Of a stretch of 8,881 bases of DNA, positions 6,625 to 8,881 are shown in pieces. Below the pieces are notes generated by a model. It searched no databases, was not told the origin of the DNA, and saw nothing but the letters and a program-made list of their open reading frames with translations. The stretch comes from Anaerolineales bacterium. Lineage in GTDB: Bacteria > Chloroflexota > Anaerolineae > Anaerolineales > Villigracilaceae. The position numbers were made by a program, and so were the translations under genes. Where the stretch lies: assembly GCA_028689195.1 (NCBI GenBank), contig JAQTWR010000095.1, forward strand, positions 1-8,881, written 5' to 3'. Positions within the stretch are counted from its first letter, which is position 1. Every line of letters starts with the position of its first letter.

Positions 6625-7401
6625 ATGACAACACCCGACAGCGCGCCCGCCGCAGCGCTTGAACCAAAAACAAAACTCAGCGGCAAAATTTTGAAGACGA
6701 CTCTTGCGGGGGCGCTTGTGGACATCGGTCAAAACCTTCCCGGTGTGATCCATATCTCGCAACTTCAACAGGGAGCGGTTAATAAAGTAGAAGACGTTGT
6801 GCAAGTTGGACAAAGCGTGGATGTTTGGGTACGCCGCGTTAAGAAAGACAGAATCGAATTGACTATGATCGAACCGCTGCGCTTTGAGTGGAAAGAGATC
6901 GAGCCTGATGTTGTAGTAAAAGGCAAAGTAGTGCGCGTGGAAAGTTATGGCGTGTTTGTAGATTTCGGCGCCGAACGCCCCGGTCTCGTTCATGTCAGCG
7001 AGTTGACGCGCGGCTACGTTAAGACCGCCAGCGAAGTAGTCAAGGAAGGCGATGAGGTCGAAGCCAAAGTGTTGGATGTAGACCGTCGCAAACGCCAAAT
7101 TCGTTTGAGCATGAAAGCGTTACAGCCTGAAATCGTTGAAGAAGCGAAACCTGAGCGTGAAGACCGTAGAAAAAGCGGCGATGCGCGCAAAGGTAAAGGC
7201 AAAAAACAGGAAGAAAATTATGTGATGGATGTTGAAGCGCCCTCCGAACCGCAGTTCACCGCAATGCAAATTGCATGGCAGCAGGCGCTTGAAAAATCCA
7301 AAGGACGCAAGGTGCGCGCGAAATCGTATAAAGCCGCTACCGACGAACAGGAAGACATTTTCAATCGCACGTTGGGAAAACGCGTTCCGACTGGCGGATA
7401 A
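6625..7401 (+). CDS. S1 RNA-binding domain protein with two S1 domains and a basic C-terminal tail
   Basis: A 258-residue cytoplasmic protein likely to bind single-stranded RNA. Two S1 (OB-fold) domains are visible at about 17-82 (GKILKTTLAGALVDIG, GVIHISQL) and 95-164 (VVKGKVVRVESYGVFVDFG, GLVHVSEL, IRLSMKAL). The second is closer to the S1 consensus. After residue 170 comes a charged, lysine/arginine-rich linker (173-196), then a C-terminal segment (208-258) with a predicted helix and many basic residues. It is too short for ribosomal protein S1, which usually has four to six S1 domains. It is better described as an S1-like translation or RNA-stability factor. It has its own strong promoter and an AGGAG site, and it ends at a strong terminator, so it appears monocistronic. 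I cannot name the tail and do not assign a gene symbol. Confidence 0.88.
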   Translation: MTTPDSAPAAALEPKTKLSGKILKTTLAGALVDIGQNLPGVIHISQLQQGAVNKVEDVVQVGQSVDVWVRRVKKDRIELTMIEPLRFEWKEIEPDVVVKGKVVRVESYGVFVDFGAERPGLVHVSELTRGYVKTASEVVKEGDEVEAKVLDVDRRKRQIRLSMKALQPEIVEEAKPEREDRRKSGDARKGKGKKQEENYVMDVEAPSEPQFTAMQIAWQQALEKSKGRKVRAKSYKAATDEQEDIFNRTLGKRVPTGG

Positions 7402-7416
7402 GATAAGAAAGTGAAT

Positions 7417-7457
7417 AATAAAAAAAGAACGGGAGCGTATCCCGTTCTTTTTTTATT
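7417..7457. terminator. Bidirectional intrinsic terminator between the S1 gene and prfB
   Basis: GAACGGGA (7427-7434) pairs with TCCCGTTC (7440-7447) around a GCGTA loop. The stem is extended by a perfect A-run/T-run to 18 bp (7417-7434 with 7440-7457). Seven T follow the GC core on each strand, so the structure can stop plus-strand transcripts of the S1 gene, 16 nt after its stop, and minus-strand transcripts of prfB, 14 nt after its stop. Confidence 0.93.
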
Positions 7458-7470
7458 TGTGCAAAAAAAA

Positions 7471-8563
7471 TCACCCTTTATTGAACGGGCTCTTTAGAAA
7501 CGATTCCATAAAACCGCGTAGGTCGCCATCTAATACGGCTTGCGTGTTGCCTGTCTCGTGTTCGGTGCGGTGGTCTTTGACCATTTGATAGGGGTGCAGC
7601 ACATACGAGCGGATTTGACTTCCCCATTCGGCTTTGGTGTATTCGCCGCGCAGGATGGCGCGTTCTTCGTCTTTTTCTGCGGTGCGTAATTCCAACAGAC
7701 GGGCGCGCAGAATACTCATCGCAAATTCGCGGTTTTGCGACTGCGAGCGTTCGTTTTGACAGGTAACTACAATTCCCGTTGGGATGTGCGTTAGCCGCAC
7801 GGCGGTTGCGTTCTTTTGAACATTCTGCCCGCCTGCGCCGGACGAACGAAAAACGTCCATTTTTATATCTCCCGGCGCGATGTCTATGTCCGCGTCTTCC
7901 ATAGAAACTTGGGGCAAGACCTCGACCAACGCGAAGGAGGTGTGCCGGCGGTGCGCGGCGTCGAAAGGAGAAAGGCGCACTAACCGATGCACGCCTTTTT
8001 CAGAACGTAAATATCCAAAAGCATACGCGCCGCTCACCGCAATAGTCACGCTTTTGATTCCCGCTTCTTCGCCCGGCGTGAAGTCAAGAATATCGGTCTT
8101 GAATCCATTGTCTTCCGCCCAGCGCAAATACATGCGCTCGATCATTCCCGCCCAATCTTGAGAATCGGTTCCGCCCGCGCCCGCGTGAATGGCGAGGATG
8201 GCGTCATCGCGGTCGTAAGCGCCCGAAAGCATGGCGGCAAACGCGCGTTTTTCAAGGTCAATCTCAAGGTCGGCAATCTCTTTTTCGAGATCGCCGCGCA
8301 GGGTTTCGTCATCCAACCGCGCAAGTTCGGTCAAATCGTGAATGTGTTGTTTTAACTTTCCCCATGATTCAACGTCATCGCGCAGGGTTGAAACGCTTTT
8401 CATCACACGTTGCGCGTTGGTTGAATTATTCCAAAAATCGGGATCTTCAATTTCTTTTTCGAGTTGTGAAAGTTGAATCTCTTTGCCCGTCAGGTCAAAG
8501 ACGCTCCAATAATTGCTGGGTTAATTTGTTGGTTTCGTTTAGGCGATTAAGCAAATCTTGCAT
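7471..8563 (-). CDS. prfB: Peptide chain release factor 2, encoded with a +1 programmed frameshift
   Basis: RF2 recognises UGA and UAA on the ribosome and triggers peptide release. The gene starts at ATG 8563-8561 with GGGAG 5 nt upstream. It runs 22 codons to CTT (8500-8498) and meets an in-frame TGA (8497-8495). After a +1 slip it continues from GAC (8496) to the stop at 7471, giving 363 aa, close to the 365 of E. coli RF2. The SPF anticodon-like tripeptide (198-200) marks it as RF2 rather than RF1. The GGQ catalytic motif sits at 244-246 in SGAGGQNVQK. The residue matching E. coli 246, just before SGAGGQ, is Ser. Low RF2 levels slow termination at TGA and favour the slip, so the protein controls its own synthesis. 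The gene follows ftsY by 13 nt and is presumably co-transcribed with it. The 311-codon frame beginning with GTG at 8406 is only part of this gene. Confidence 0.96.
8494..8507 (-). promoter_or_regulatory. prfB +1 programmed ribosomal frameshift site
   Basis: On the minus strand the order is GGAG (8507-8504), CGT, CTT, TGA, C. This is the same arrangement as in E. coli prfB: a Shine-Dalgarno-like stretch, 3 nt, the slippery CTT, and a weak TGA-C stop context. The internal Shine-Dalgarno pairs with 16S rRNA while the stop waits for RF2, pushing the ribosome forward by one base so that GAC is read next. The frame before the site and the frame after it both encode good RF2 sequence, which rules out a simple sequencing error at another place. 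Confidence 0.95.
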
Positions 8564-8576
8564 GTGAACTCCCGAG

Positions 8577-8881
8577 TTAAGCGTTCGATAAAATTCCATC
8601 TACAAAGGCGCTGGGGTCAAAAGGTTGCAGGTCTTCGGATTTTTCGCCCAAGCCCGCGAATAGAATTGGCAGCCCCAGTTCGCGTTGGATTGCAAACGCC
8701 ATCCCGCCGCGGGCGGACGTATCTAGCTTGGATAATATGACGCCCGTGACGTTCACCGCTTCTTTGAATGACCGCGCTTGTTGCAGGGCGTTTTGTCCTG
8801 TCGTTGCGTCTAGCACAAGCCAAACCTCATGCGGCGCGCCCGCAAGCGCTTTGCCGACTACGCGGGTTACTTTTTTCAATT
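8577..8881 (-). CDS. ftsY: Signal recognition particle receptor FtsY, C-terminal part, cut by window edge
   Basis: The visible 101 residues are the carboxyl end of an SRP-family GTPase. LDATTGQNAL, GVILSKLDTSARGG and GLGEKSEDLQPFDP correspond to the DATTGQN motif, the G4 guanine-specificity motif and the closing G5 segment of FtsY. The usual TKLD reads SKLD here, a mild change. The DLQPF ending, and the chain stopping about 15 residues later without an M domain, favour FtsY over Ffh. FtsY is the membrane-associated docking partner of SRP in co-translational protein targeting. The gene ends 13 nt before the prfB ATG on the same strand, so the two are likely one transcript. The G1-G3 motifs and any N-terminal domain lie outside the window. 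Confidence 0.92.
   Translation of the reverse strand, partial: LKKVTRVVGKALAGAPHEVWLVLDATTGQNALQQARSFKEAVNVTGVILSKLDTSARGGMAFAIQRELGLPILFAGLGEKSEDLQPFDPSAFVDGILSNA

Noticed and set aside
6601..7098. Minus-strand open frame of 165 codons over the S1 gene
   Set aside because: The plus strand there encodes clear S1 domains with a strong promoter and ribosome binding site; the antisense frame has no family features.
7417..7457. CRISPR or mobile-element repeat
   Set aside because: The inverted repeat has the GC stem plus T-run form of an intrinsic terminator between convergent genes, and no repeat-spacer series or transposase exists in the window.
8495..8500. In-frame TGA in prfB as a sequencing error or pseudogene
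   Set aside because: The TGA lies exactly at the known RF2 frameshift position with all signal parts present, and both flanking frames are intact.

Overview
The window looks like chromosomal DNA of a free-living bacterium with roughly even base composition and a strong taste for GCG/CGC codons. The mix of genes points towards Chloroflexota, class Anaerolineae: a two-S1-domain protein with a basic tail, an ftsY-prfB pair, and HD-GYP proteins with 7TM and solute-binding sensor ends. That assignment is by gene style only; there is no rRNA here to prove it. No mobile element, tRNA or CRISPR array is visible.

Layout. From 1 to 6296 everything lies on the minus strand. Reading in the direction of transcription, there is a large sensor/HD-GYP protein (6296-3024), an 88-base gap holding a perfect 17-bp inverted repeat, a second HD-GYP protein with a 7TM-type sensor (2935-1265), a small MNT nucleotidyltransferase (1253-888), a HEPN protein (901-518), and the N-terminal part of a CBS-containing family II (Mn-dependent) inorganic pyrophosphatase (518 to beyond the left edge). 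The last four genes are packed with an 11-nt to 13-nt gap, a 14-nt overlap and a one-base TAATG overlap, so they probably form one translationally coupled unit. Region 6297-6624 is a divergent intergenic region. It carries a very good sigma70 promoter driving a plus-strand S1-domain RNA-binding protein (6625-7401). A strong bidirectional terminator (7417-7457) separates this gene from a convergent minus-strand pair: ftsY (C-terminal part, running off the right edge) followed by prfB.

The clearest special feature is prfB. Release factor 2 is encoded in two frames joined by the classical autoregulatory +1 programmed frameshift (GGAG, 3 nt, CTT TGA C on the minus strand at 8507-8494). The true gene is 8563-7471, 363 aa, not the 311-codon open frame that a simple ORF search gives.

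How the genes may work together. The two HD-GYP proteins would degrade cyclic di-GMP in response to an extracytoplasmic ligand (solute-binding domain) or a membrane signal (7TM domain), and their catalytic domains are clearly paralogous. The MNT-HEPN pair resembles a toxin-antitoxin-type module, but the HEPN partner lacks the usual RNase motif. The coupled pyrophosphatase would remove the PPi that an MNT enzyme releases when it adenylylates a target. This last link is inference. ftsY, prfB and the S1 protein belong to translation and protein targeting.
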